Source: Pseudomonadota bacterium
GTDB lineage: Bacteria; Pseudomonadota; Alphaproteobacteria; Rhizobiales; Tepidamorphaceae
Direction: 5' to 3'
NCBI GenBank assembly: GCA_023458595.1
Contig: JAEWYT010000079.1
Location: forward strand, 1 to 64,000
Length of the DNA stretch: 64,000 nucleotides
The translations under genes were made by a program, and so were the position numbers. This document shows, piece by piece, positions 1 through 8,340 of this stretch. Under the pieces are notes generated by a model. The model did no database searches. It saw only the letters and a program-made list of their open reading frames with translations, and was not told where the DNA came from. Numbering within the stretch: the stretch's first letter is position 1; every line of letters begins with the position of its first letter.

Positions 1-44
1 TCTCGACGCAGCGGTGTCAGACGGGCATTCTTGTGGATGTTCAT
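1..44 (-). CDS. IS481-family transposase, N-terminal 14 residues (partial)
   Basis: Starting from ATG at 44 on the reverse strand the frame reads MNIHKNARLTPLRR, the characteristic opening of IS481-family transposases, which bind DNA through an N-terminal HTH and cut with a DDE core. GGAGGG lies 6 bases before the ATG. Only 14 codons are inside the window, so intactness cannot be judged. Confidence 0.6.
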   Translation of the reverse strand, partial: MNIHKNARLTPLRR

Positions 45-127
45 TCGGACCCTCCGGTGTGTGCTGAAGCTTGGTAACTCCAGTCTCCCCGGTCCGGTCC
101 GAATGGACAACCTGCTGAAACCTCACA
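1..127 (-). mobile_element. IS481-family insertion sequence, one end only
   Basis: The reverse strand from 127 begins TGTGAGGTTTCAGCAGG, the TGT-type terminus usual for IS481-family elements. It runs about 83 bases to a transposase start at 44 with a strong GGAGGG ribosome site. The rest of the element lies off the left edge of the window. The outer border at 127 is inferred from the terminal motif; the target duplication cannot be checked. Confidence 0.6.
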
Positions 128-398
128 CCTAGAGCCGGTGATAAAGGGATGTGAGGCGTTCACTTGGCCCGACAATGTCCACAGCGGCTCAGAGCAGTGG
201 GATGTCTGCGGACGCAAGTAAGCGTGTGATGTCGGGCGCGCCGAAGGCTCCCGACAGCAAAGCTGATAGGATGGCATTGGCGAAGCCGCGCTTTATGACC
301 AGACATCGCGCTTATGAGTCTTGTTTGGCAGTCTGAATTTCGCACGGGTTTCCGGGAATAGCCGACTTTGCCGAGACGCGGGAGACGCTTGGGCAGGC

Positions 399-1289
399 AT
401 GTTCGACATTCGCGACGCGGAGATCGCCCACGAGGTGGCGAGGTGCGGTGGCTTCCGGGCAGCAGCAAGCAAGCTGGGACTCGCCCAATCCGCCGTCTCT
501 TCGCGCATCTCGATGCTCGAATCCCGTCTCGGCGTCGTCCTCTTCGACCGTCGCCACAAGGGCACCCGGCCAACGCCAATTGGCCGCGCATTCCTGGAGC
601 GTACCGCCCGGCTGATAGCGATCCGCGACGAAATTGCCTCGCAGATCTCCGGCGGTTCGGAGTTCCTTGGAACGATCCGCATCGGCGTCGTCGAGACCGT
701 CGTCCACACCTGGCTCGACGCGCTTCTGCGCAACATCCGCGATACCATGAACATTCGCTTCGAGCTTGCCGTCGACACATCCGAGGCCGTCGCCCGCAAA
801 CTCGCCGACGACGAGATCGACGTCGCGATAATCCTCCGGCACCTCGTACCGGAATGCGCGCAGTCGGAGACGGTCTATTCCTGCCGGATCGCCTATTACG
901 CCGCCCCCTCCCTGCCGCTCCCGCCGGAGCCCATCGGCATCGAGGAACTTGCCCGCCATCCGATAGTGACGTTTCCGAAAGGCAGCCTCCCCTATGCCGG
1001 GATCGAGCGCCTGCTCACCCACGGGGCGACGGCCCCTCCCCTGCTGCACGGCTGCGCGTCCCTGTCGACGACGCTGCACCTCGTCGAGGACGGCTTCGGC
1101 ATCGGCCTCCTGCCCGCGCCCATGGCCGATCGGGAGATTCCCTCAGGTCACCTGCGGCGGATCGAGACGGTGTCCGATGCCCAACTCGATGACCTCGCCT
1201 TCGCGCTCTGCTATCTGCCGAGCCAGCCGAAAGCTGTCGTCGACGCCATCCGTGCCGCCGTGTTGTCTGCCGTCGCCACCATGAGGTGA
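399..1289 (+). CDS. LysR-family transcriptional regulator
   Basis: A 296-residue protein of normal LysR length. Residues about 5-62 form the winged HTH, with GGFRAAASKLGLAQSAVSSR as the recognition region followed by the usual LGVVLFDR segment; the rest is a periplasmic-binding-protein-like effector domain. The ATG at 399 is preferred because the HTH begins at once after it; an upstream in-frame ATG at 321 would add 26 residues unlike the family. It stands 130 bases before a DUF2848 gene on the same strand, with a palindrome between them. The effector is unknown. Confidence 0.88.
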   Translation: MFDIRDAEIAHEVARCGGFRAAASKLGLAQSAVSSRISMLESRLGVVLFDRRHKGTRPTPIGRAFLERTARLIAIRDEIASQISGGSEFLGTIRIGVVETVVHTWLDALLRNIRDTMNIRFELAVDTSEAVARKLADDEIDVAIILRHLVPECAQSETVYSCRIAYYAAPSLPLPPEPIGIEELARHPIVTFPKGSLPYAGIERLLTHGATAPPLLHGCASLSTTLHLVEDGFGIGLLPAPMADREIPSGHLRRIETVSDAQLDDLAFALCYLPSQPKAVVDAIRAAVLSAVATMR

Positions 1290-1318
1290 TCTTGATATCA
1301 GATCAAATTGATCAAGAT
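1289..1318. promoter_or_regulatory. Overlapping TTGAT/ATCAA inverted repeats (possible operator)
   Basis: Immediately after the lysR stop, ATCTTGAT (1289-1296) is inverted as ATCAAGAT (1311-1318), and inner copies of TTGAT and ATCAA overlap it. Nested half-sites like this are typical of repressor or activator operators, and the position suits control of the DUF2848/hyuA pair. It could instead be a hairpin ending the lysR transcript, but no T-run follows. Confidence 0.35.
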
Positions 1319-1420
1319 TCGATCGATTGACAAGAACGCTCGAGGACTCGACAGTTTCTCGACAAATCCCCGGTCGCCACGGCTCGGCGGCCATCGGAGA
1401 CGATCGGGAGCGTTCGCAAG

Positions 1421-2113
1421 GTGCGTGTGATGCAACTTGGCACCGGCGGCTCGGTTGCGGCCTGGTTCAACCCGACGGCGGCGATCATCGCCGGCTGGAC
1501 GGGACGGGACGAGGCCTCCGTGAGCGCGCACATCAGCGAGCTCGCTGAGATCGGCGTCGCGCCGCCCTCGACGATCCCCATCTACTACCGCGTCTCCAGT
1601 GCCCTCTTCACGACCGAGCCGTGCATCCAGGTCGTCGGCAGCCGCTCGACCGGCGAGGCGGAGCCGGTGCTCATCAACATGGCCGGGCAGATCTGGCTCG
1701 GCCTCGGCTCCGACCACACAGATCGGGAGCTGGAGACCCATTCCATCGCGCTGTCCAAGCAGGCCTGCGCGAAGCCCGTCGCGGGCGAATTCTGGCCCTT
1801 CTCCGATGTTGCCGGTCATCTCGACAGGCTGGAACTATCGGCCTGGATCCGCGAGGACGAGGACAAGCCCTGGCAGCCTTATCAGGAGGGCGGCCTCGCG
1901 GGCATCCGGCCCCTGGACGAGCTCGCCGCCGGCGCGCCGCTGAACGAGAACGGCTGGCCCGCGCCCGGCACAGTGATGATGTGCGGCACGGTTCCGGTCC
2001 AGAACGGCGGCATCCGGCCGAGCCGCTTTTTTCGCATGCGGCTTTCCGATCCGGTGCTCGGCCGGTGGATAGAGCACGAATACGAGACGGTATCCCTGCC
2101 GGTCGTCGCGTGA
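1421..2113 (+). CDS. DUF2848 family protein
   Basis: A 230-residue cytosolic protein that I place in the DUF2848 family from its LINMAGQIWLGLGSDHTDRE segment (about residues 85-104) and overall length. The family lacks a known reaction; members often lie beside hydrolases and transporters for small carbonyl or amide compounds. GTG at 1421 is chosen because GGGAG lies 10 bases upstream; GTG 1427 and ATG 1430 are in frame. It is followed after 47 bases by a broken 5-oxoprolinase-like gene, so the pair may once have worked on a cyclic amide. Confidence 0.7.
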   Translation: MRVMQLGTGGSVAAWFNPTAAIIAGWTGRDEASVSAHISELAEIGVAPPSTIPIYYRVSSALFTTEPCIQVVGSRSTGEAEPVLINMAGQIWLGLGSDHTDRELETHSIALSKQACAKPVAGEFWPFSDVAGHLDRLELSAWIREDEDKPWQPYQEGGLAGIRPLDELAAGAPLNENGWPAPGTVMMCGTVPVQNGGIRPSRFFRMRLSDPVLGRWIEHEYETVSLPVVA

Positions 2114-2160
2114 GATGCGACCGGCCAACCCATAGCAATCTCGGGAGGCGCATTGCGAAG

Positions 2161-3045
2161 GTGAACGCGGAGCGTGGGGGGCAAAGCAGCATGGGCCCTG
2201 CGAAATGGGACTTCTGGGTTGATCGCGGTGACATGTTCACCGACGTGATCGGCAGGTCGCCCGCCGGCATCTTGCACCGGCGCAAATTGCCCTTGGAAAG
2301 ACTGCAGACCTACCCGGACGCCGCGATTCATGGAATCCGGAAGATCCTCGGCGTCAGATCCGGCGACCCGATCCCGGCCTATGCGATCAGGCGCGTGAAG
2401 ATGGGCGCGGCTGTCACCACGAACACGCTGCTCGAGCGCCGCGGCGAGCGGACGGCACTCGTCGTCGCCAAGGGCTTCCGCGACGCACTCAGGACCGCCT
2501 GCCGCGCCCGGCCCGGCATTCTCGCGAAGGCAATCCTGAAGCCCGAGCGACTCTATGACCGGGTGATCGAGATCGATGCCGCCGAGCGCCCCGACGACCT
2601 CGCCGACTTGCGTGGCGCACTCGAAACCGCCCGCGCGGACGGATTCGAGGCGATCGCGGTCGTCTTCACCGATTGCTGGAATGCACAGACGCAGGAACGG
2701 TCCGTCGCAGCCCTTGCCCGCGAAATCGGCTTCAGGCGGGTTTCGGCGAGCCACGAGGTCGCTCCGCTCGTCGAGCTCGCCGGCCGCGGCGACGTCGGCA
2801 TCGTCAACGCCTATCTCTCGCCGATCCTGCGCCGCGATGTGGAGCAGATCTCCGAGGCGCTCGGAGTCTCGATCGGGACCCCCGACGGTCCGGCGTTGCG
2901 GTTCATGATGTCGTCCGGCGGCATGAGCAAACCGGACCGCGACGCCGATTACGGAGCGGTGTTGCCGTGGCGAGATCGTCAGGGCCGCAACGCTGTGCCG
3001 CTGCGACGGGCGGCAGGCGCCGGGCGTTCTCCCAAGACGGGCTGA
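2161..3045 (+). pseudogene. 5-oxoprolinase/hydantoinase A (HyuA) N-terminal fragment
   Basis: The frame resembles the first 250-260 residues of the HyuA half of ATP-dependent 5-oxoprolinase: WDFWVDRGDMFTDVIGR, VKMGAAVTTNTLLERRGER, ALVVAKGFRDALR, ASHEVAPL and NAYLSPILRR. It keeps the order of the family but ends near the SSGG motif, at about residue 255 of a protein normally above 650 residues, then runs into unrelated tail residues and a stop. The phosphate-binding GGTFTD is changed to GDMFTD. GTG 2161 has a GGGAGG site; ATG 2191 is also possible. Loss of over half the protein plus a damaged motif indicates a relic. Confidence 0.7.
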
Positions 3046-3054
3046 TCCCGACCG

Positions 3055-3651
3055 TCACACTAGCGTGGAGACGCGCGCGTTTCCGGCGAGCAGCTCGACG
3101 CTGATCTCCTCGATCGTCACTCGCCGCTCCATCGCCGCAGCCCTGAGCCGCGCGAAGGCCGCTTCCTCGCTTATGTCGAGCTCGGTCATCAGCGTGAGCT
3201 GGGCGGCGAAGACGTAGCGCCTGTGCCGCAGCCGATCCTCGAGCCGCTCGATCTGGCCGACGAGCTTGCTGTGCGTCTGGAAGGTGTGACAGCCGACGGT
3301 CAGCGCCGTCAGGATGCCGACCGACCGCACTGGCTTCATCAGGTGCGCCGAAATCGAGCGCCGGAAGATCCGGTTCAGGTGGGAGGGCGCCTCGGACTCG
3401 ACGAGCGCGATGATCGCAAGCCGCCGGCCGGTCTGCGCTGGCAGGGCCTCCTCGGAAATCTCCGCCTCCCCGTCGAGGAAGAGCGCCTTGAGCCTTGCCG
3501 GCCCTTCCAGGTGGGCTTCCTTGACCGCCTTGAGCGGCACCGCCAGAGCGCCGAGCCGGGAGAGCTGCCGAGTCAAGGCCGCCTTGTCGTGATCGCTGCA
3601 CCCCAGAAGCCCGATCCTGGCTGCGCGGAACGAATGGCGGCTTCGCTTCAT
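3055..3651 (-). CDS. amiR: AmiR-like ANTAR antiterminator
   Basis: A 198-residue protein with a pseudo-receiver N-terminus (no complete phospho-acceptor set, ALVESEAP matching AmiR), a coiled linker, and a C-terminal ANTAR domain (about 125-190) with AAAMERRVTIEEISVELL. ANTAR proteins bind paired RNA hairpins and stop terminator formation. ATG 3651 starts after the AmiC stop at 3666. It is the last gene of the amide operon, directly after AmiC, which in Pseudomonas holds AmiR inactive until an amide binds. Its likely target is the leader terminator at 13614-13649, about 10 kb upstream. Confidence 0.82.
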   Translation of the reverse strand: MKRSRHSFRAARIGLLGCSDHDKAALTRQLSRLGALAVPLKAVKEAHLEGPARLKALFLDGEAEISEEALPAQTGRRLAIIALVESEAPSHLNRIFRRSISAHLMKPVRSVGILTALTVGCHTFQTHSKLVGQIERLEDRLRHRRYVFAAQLTLMTELDISEEAAFARLRAAAMERRVTIEEISVELLAGNARVSTLV

Positions 3652-3665
3652 GGTGCCAGCCTCTC

Positions 3666-4856
3666 CTACAACATCAGCCTGAACAGATCCTTCGGCGTCC
3701 TGACGTCGGCGGACTGCCGGGCGAGTTCGTCCAGGTCGAGCCACGCCAGATAGGGATCCGGCTTGATCGGCTTGGGGGACTCCCAAAGGATATCGAACGT
3801 CCCTTCCGCGGTCGAGCAACCGAGGCGTGGGGTGAGAAACGCATGGTTGTTCTCCGGGTCGACCGACACCGGCCCCTGCGGCGCCTCGTAGCGGTCGCGG
3901 TATGTGGCCTGGCGCACGCTCGCGACGTCCGCGGTGCCGGCGGCCGCGATCGCGCGGCCGAGTAGCGTCGCGCAGAGATAGGCCGCCTCGGTGTCGACGG
4001 AGGGCGAGCCGTAGCCCGGGAACAACGCGCGATACTCCGACAGGAACGCCGCGTTCTGCGGCCGGTCGATGCTCTGGAAGTAGACGGAGGAGACGAGGTG
4101 TCCTCCCCGGTGCTGGCCAGTCAGCTTCAGTTCGGCCTCGCAGAGGCTGAGACTCAGCATCGGGATCCGTGCCAGCTCGGGGCGCGCGGCGACGACGGCA
4201 TGCCAGGCAGTATAGAAACTATAGGCGGACTCGCCGACCAGCGTGTTCAGAACCGCTCCGGGCGCCGTGCTCGCGACTTCCTCGACCATCTGGTCGATCG
4301 CCGTCTCTCCGAGCGGGACCAGCCGCTCGGCGACGATCGATCCCCCGCCCGCGGCGAGGATGTCGCGCATCACGCGGTTGATCTCCCAGGTCCACACGTA
4401 GTTCGACCCGAGGCAGTAGATGCGCGGATCGAGATTGTTGAGGACGTAGGCGGCAAGCGGCACCACGTGCTGGTTCGGCGCCGCGCCGAGATAGATGACG
4501 TTCTCACTGCTTTCGAACCCCTCGTAGCGGGCCGAGTGCCAGAGCAGCGCTCCGCTCCCCTCCACATAGGGCAGCACCTGCTTGCGCGCGGCCGAGGTGT
4601 AGCAGCCGATGATGTGGCGCACGCCATGTCGGTGGATCAGAGCGTCGCACTGCTCGCCGTACTGAGGGATCGACCCGCCGGGGTCCATCACGATCGGCTT
4701 GAGCTCGAAGTCAAGTTCGGGGTTGGCGTTGATCTGCTCGATCCCGAGCTTCACGCCGTTGAACATCTCCAGGCCCATGATCCCGTAGGTGCCGGTGAGG
4801 GAATACAGAATCCCGACCGGGACGACCGACTTCCTGCGGGTTCTACGCTGACGCAC
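3666..4856 (-). CDS. amiC: AmiC-like amide sensor, negative regulator of AmiR
   Basis: About 396 residues in the type I periplasmic-binding fold but without a signal peptide, as expected for cytoplasmic AmiC. Diagnostic segments include DPGGSIPQYGEQC, GCYTSAARKQVLPYVE, YEGFE, the run to INRVMRDI, EAPQGPVSV and ESPKPIKPDPYLAW, which follow Pseudomonas AmiC in order. GTG 4856 is used because it lies 11 bases after the ATPase stop at 4868; longer frames overlap that gene. AmiC binds short amides and releases AmiR. Its place between the importer and AmiR supports this. Confidence 0.85.
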   Translation of the reverse strand: MRQRRTRRKSVVPVGILYSLTGTYGIMGLEMFNGVKLGIEQINANPELDFELKPIVMDPGGSIPQYGEQCDALIHRHGVRHIIGCYTSAARKQVLPYVEGSGALLWHSARYEGFESSENVIYLGAAPNQHVVPLAAYVLNNLDPRIYCLGSNYVWTWEINRVMRDILAAGGGSIVAERLVPLGETAIDQMVEEVASTAPGAVLNTLVGESAYSFYTAWHAVVAARPELARIPMLSLSLCEAELKLTGQHRGGHLVSSVYFQSIDRPQNAAFLSEYRALFPGYGSPSVDTEAAYLCATLLGRAIAAAGTADVASVRQATYRDRYEAPQGPVSVDPENNHAFLTPRLGCSTAEGTFDILWESPKPIKPDPYLAWLDLDELARQSADVRTPKDLFRLML

Positions 4857-4867
4857 TGGACGGCCTG

Positions 4868-5578
4868 TCAGATCAAAAGGTGTTTGCGGATATTCGCGGC
4901 GTCGACCTTGCCAGAGGGGATCTCGGAAACGATACGCCCCTTTTCCATAACATAGCAGCGCTCGGCGGTAGAAAGGATCGTGTCGAGATTCTGCTCGACG
5001 AAGAGGATCGTCGTTCCGATCTCCGAGCGGATCGTCTTCAGCGCACCGCAAATCATCTGCACGATCGACGGCTGGACACCTTCCGACGGCTCGTCGAGCA
5101 GCATGAAGCTCGGGCTGCCGATCAGCGCCCGGCCGATCGCGAGCTGCTGCTGCTCGCCGCCCGACATGGTGCCGGCGATCTGCGAGCGGCGCTCGGCGAG
5201 CCTCGGGAAGAGCTCGAAGACGAAATCGCGCAGCTTTCGTCCCCTTGGCCCGCCTATCAGCTCGCCGACCGTCAGGTTCTCGTTCACCGTCATCCGCGGG
5301 AACACGTCGCGGCCTTGCGGGATGTAACCCATGCCGAGGCGCGCCCGCGCGTCTGCCGGCGTCCCGGTCACGTCGCGCCCGTTGAGCCTGATGGTGCCGT
5401 CGGTCGCACGGATCAGCCCGATCAGGGCGCGCACAGTGGTGGTCTTGCCGACGCCGTTGCGACCGATCAGCGCGACGATTTCGCCGGGCGCAATCTCCAT
5501 GTCGACGCCCTGGAGGATCGGCGTCGCCCCGTATCCAGCGCGCAGACCGGTCACCTGCATCGCGAGCTCAGTGGCCAT
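4868..5578 (-). CDS. ABC transporter ATP-binding protein, LivF/UrtE type
   Basis: A 236-residue ATPase with Walker A GRNGVGKTT, signature TMSGGEQQQLAIGRAL and Walker B FMLLDEPSEGVQP. It is the shorter of the two ATPases in branched-chain-type importers and matches UrtE/LivF in size. ATG 5578 overlaps the LivG-type gene by 11 bases, so the two are translationally coupled. It powers the importer encoded upstream, probably for short-chain amides or urea, given the amidases and AmiC in the same operon and no urease genes in the window. Confidence 0.9.
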   Translation of the reverse strand: MATELAMQVTGLRAGYGATPILQGVDMEIAPGEIVALIGRNGVGKTTTVRALIGLIRATDGTIRLNGRDVTGTPADARARLGMGYIPQGRDVFPRMTVNENLTVGELIGGPRGRKLRDFVFELFPRLAERRSQIAGTMSGGEQQQLAIGRALIGSPSFMLLDEPSEGVQPSIVQMICGALKTIRSEIGTTILFVEQNLDTILSTAERCYVMEKGRIVSEIPSGKVDAANIRKHLLI

Positions 5579-6290
5579 GCGCTTTCCCCAGATAGATCTC
5601 ACCGACCCGCTCGTCGGCGACGATGTCGTTGATGTGTCCGCGCGCGAACACCTGCCCGAGATGCATGACGGTCACCGTGTCGGCGATCTGCCGCACGAAG
5701 GACATGTCGTGCTCGACAGCGAGGATCGTCATTCCGTCCGCGTTGAGCCGCTTGATCAGCTCTCCTGTTCGGAAGGTCTCCTCGTCCGACATGCCGGCCG
5801 TCGGCTCGTCCAGCAACACAAGCTTCGGCTGCAGCGCGAGAGCCATGCCGATCTCCAGCCATTGCTGCTGACCGTGCGAAAGCAGGCCCGCGGCCTTGTC
5901 CGCCTGGGCCTTCAGGTCGAGCAGGTCCAGCAGGCGCTCTTCCTCCTGGGCGATCGTCTGCTTGCCGACCTTCTGCTGCAGTGCCACGTGCAGGTTCAGC
6001 CGCGTCGGCAGCTCCTTGAACACGCTCGGCTTCTGCATCTTGATGCTCATGCCCCGCTGCACCCGGGCAAACGCCTTGGCACTGGTCATGTCGACATCGT
6101 CGAAGACGATGCGGCCGGCGTCGGGCTCGTGATAGCCGATGATCAGCTTGAACATCGTGCTCTTGCCCGCCCCGTTCGGCCCGATCAGGCAGTGGATCTC
6201 GCCGCGCTTGATCTCCAGGTTGACGCTGTCGACGGCGCGCATGCCGCCGAACTGCTTCGAGATGTTCTCGCTGTAGAGGATCGCGCTCAT
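5568..6290 (-). CDS. ABC transporter ATP-binding protein, LivG/UrtD type
   Basis: A 240-residue ATPase with Walker A GPNGAGKST, a LLSHGQQQWLEIGMAL signature and Walker B LVLLDEPTAGMSDEET. The signature reads LSHGQQQ where most ABC ATPases have LSGGQ; this form is common in UrtD. ATG 6290 overlaps the preceding permease stop by 4 bases (ATGA). It pairs with the LivF-type ATPase at 4868-5578. Confidence 0.9.
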   Translation of the reverse strand: MSAILYSENISKQFGGMRAVDSVNLEIKRGEIHCLIGPNGAGKSTMFKLIIGYHEPDAGRIVFDDVDMTSAKAFARVQRGMSIKMQKPSVFKELPTRLNLHVALQQKVGKQTIAQEEERLLDLLDLKAQADKAAGLLSHGQQQWLEIGMALALQPKLVLLDEPTAGMSDEETFRTGELIKRLNADGMTILAVEHDMSFVRQIADTVTVMHLGQVFARGHINDIVADERVGEIYLGKAHGH

Positions 6291-7363
6291 GCTTCCTCGC
6301 TCTGCATGTCGGTCCTGACCGCCGGCGTGCGCTCGCCGCGGGCTGCGGCGAGCCGCTCCCCGAGCCGGACGATGCCGAACACAAAGCCTTCCGGCACGAA
6401 CAGCACGGTGCCGAGCAGGAGCCCGCCCATCAGGATCAGCGCCCATTGCTGGCTGTAGATCGTGATGGTCTGGAAGACGAGCAGCAGCACGAATGTGCCG
6501 AGCGTCGTCGCGGTGATGTCGCGGCGGCCGGAGAAGGCAACCCAGACGATCGGCATCGCGGCGGCCGGAAGTCCGACGCTCGAGGGCGTGATGAACTGTC
6601 CCCAGGCCGTGTAGAGGCCGCCACTCAGGCCCGCCAGCGCGCTACCGACGATGAAGGCGAGCATCTGGTACTTGCGGATGTCGTAGCCGAGCAGCTCGGC
6701 CCGCTCGGGGTCCTCGCGGATCGCCACGAGCACGTAGCCGAACGGCGAATTGAGCAGGATGCGGACGCCGAAATAGACGACGAACAACAGCCCGATGAGG
6801 ACGTAGTAGAGGGTCGATTCCAGCACCTCCACCTCGCCGCCGAACCAGGGCACGATGAGCGGCGGCATACCGAGCATGCCGTTGAAGCCGTTGAGGCGCG
6901 CGTCGCCGATCGCCCATTCCGGACCCGCCGTCTGGCCGAGGAAATAGGCGAGCGCCAGCGTCATCGACAGCGTCATGATGCCGAAGAAGACCCCGGTGAC
7001 GCGCCCGTAGATCATGAAGTAGCCGAAGACGAGCGCGGCAACGCCGGCGAGCCCGACCGCGAGGACCAGCGCCAACACGGTCAGCCCGTACTGCTCCCCC
7101 ATAAGGATCGAGAGGACGCCGTAGCCGTAGCCGCCGACGCCGAAGAAGAACGTCTGCCCGAAGGACAGCATGCCGGTGTAGCCCCACATGATGCAGAGGC
7201 CCATCGCCATGAAGATCCAAAGCAGGAAGTAGGCGAAGTTGCCGACATCGTAGGGGTCCGCGAAGAACGGATAGGCAACGGCGACGATGCAGAAGAGCGC
7301 GAATGCCGTCCAGAACCCGCGACCAGTGCCGAGCGTCTGGGGCCCATTGATGTAACTGAACAT
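6287..7363 (-). CDS. ABC transporter permease, LivM/UrtC type
   Basis: A 358-residue polytopic inner-membrane protein with about 9-10 hydrophobic segments and the family landmark MWGYTGMLSFGQ (near residue 60), plus NSPFGYVLVAIREDPERAE near residue 215. ATG 7363 begins 11 bases after the LivH-type stop. It forms the channel with the LivH-type permease. The long GC-rich open frames on the opposite strand are shadows. Confidence 0.9.
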   Translation of the reverse strand: MFSYINGPQTLGTGRGFWTAFALFCIVAVAYPFFADPYDVGNFAYFLLWIFMAMGLCIMWGYTGMLSFGQTFFFGVGGYGYGVLSILMGEQYGLTVLALVLAVGLAGVAALVFGYFMIYGRVTGVFFGIMTLSMTLALAYFLGQTAGPEWAIGDARLNGFNGMLGMPPLIVPWFGGEVEVLESTLYYVLIGLLFVVYFGVRILLNSPFGYVLVAIREDPERAELLGYDIRKYQMLAFIVGSALAGLSGGLYTAWGQFITPSSVGLPAAAMPIVWVAFSGRRDITATTLGTFVLLLVFQTITIYSQQWALILMGGLLLGTVLFVPEGFVFGIVRLGERLAAARGERTPAVRTDMQSEEA

Positions 7364-7374
7364 GTGCCTGTCCC

Positions 7375-8247
7375 CTACATGCTGCGTGCCCACCTGCCGA
7401 GCCAGCCGGAGAAGCCGTTCGGCAGGATGCGGATCATGACCATGACGGCCAGGAGCATTCCGATCTGACCGGCGATCTGGCCGTGCCAGCCGATCAGCGC
7501 GGTGCGGACGACAGCGAGCGCCAGACCCGCTGGCGCCGTGCCGAGCAGCACATTGGTGCCGCCCACCACCACGGTGACGAAGGACTCCACGATGAAGGTC
7601 GCCCCCATGGTCGGGATCAGCGTCATCGTCGGCGCGTACAGCGCGCCGCACAGTCCGGCGAGCGCCGCGCCGAGCCCGAAGGTCAGCGCGTAGACGAGGT
7701 TCGTGCGCATGCCGAGCGCGCGCGCCATGCTCGGGTTCTGCATGGTCGCCCGCGCATAGACGCCGAACTTCGTCTTCATGAACAGAAGATAGATGAAGGC
7801 GAGCACGCCGAGGGCTGCCAGGAACAGGATCACCCGGTAGGTGGAGAAGGTGTAGATGCCGACCTGGAAGCTGCCCTCGGGCGTGCCGACGCCAGCGAAG
7901 CTCGAGCCAATCAGCACCAGCATGCCCTGGGTCACGATCAGGCTGACCGCCCAGGTCGCGAGCAGCGAGTCGAGCGGCCGCGCATAGAGCCGGCGCACGA
8001 CGGTGATCTCGAGGATCACGCCGGCGACGCCCGCCGCGAGCGCGCCTGCGCCCTGCGCCAGGATCAGCGGCGTGCCCTGATGGACGAGCGCGGTGGTGAC
8101 ATAGGCGCCGCACATGATGAACTCGCCATGCGCCATGTTGATGACGCCCATCATGCCGAAGATGATGGCAAGCCCTGCCGCGGCGAGAATGAGGAAGGCG
8201 AAGACGTCGGCGAACTGATAGAGGACGGAGAATATCTCAGCGGCCAT
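7375..8247 (-). CDS. ABC transporter permease, LivH/UrtB type
   Basis: A 290-residue permease with about 8 membrane segments and the LivH landmark GVINMAHGEFIMCGAY near residue 35, followed by AGLCGALYAP. ATG 8247 is preferred over the upstream start at 8274 because GGGAG lies 10 bases before it. Between this gene and the binding-protein gene there is a 10-bp-stem hairpin that may lower permease expression relative to the binding protein. Confidence 0.9.
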   Translation of the reverse strand: MAAEIFSVLYQFADVFAFLILAAAGLAIIFGMMGVINMAHGEFIMCGAYVTTALVHQGTPLILAQGAGALAAGVAGVILEITVVRRLYARPLDSLLATWAVSLIVTQGMLVLIGSSFAGVGTPEGSFQVGIYTFSTYRVILFLAALGVLAFIYLLFMKTKFGVYARATMQNPSMARALGMRTNLVYALTFGLGAALAGLCGALYAPTMTLIPTMGATFIVESFVTVVVGGTNVLLGTAPAGLALAVVRTALIGWHGQIAGQIGMLLAVMVMIRILPNGFSGWLGRWARSM

Positions 8248-8293
8248 TTCCGTCGGACTCCCGGTTCGAGGCAATCAGTCGCGGATGGATCCG

Positions 8294-8324
8294 GCGCGGA
8301 CGCCGCCGGTGACAGCGTCCGCGC
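8294..8324 (-). promoter_or_regulatory. Strong intercistronic hairpin between binding protein and permease
   Basis: GCGCGGACGC (8294-8303) is exactly inverted as GCGTCCGCGC (8315-8324) with an 11-base loop and no T-run after it. It sits between the binding-protein stop and the first permease, where many ABC operons carry an RNA-stabilising or attenuating hairpin that keeps binding protein in excess. The function is inferred. Confidence 0.55.
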
Positions 8325-8340
8325 GGTAGTGGGTCGAAGC

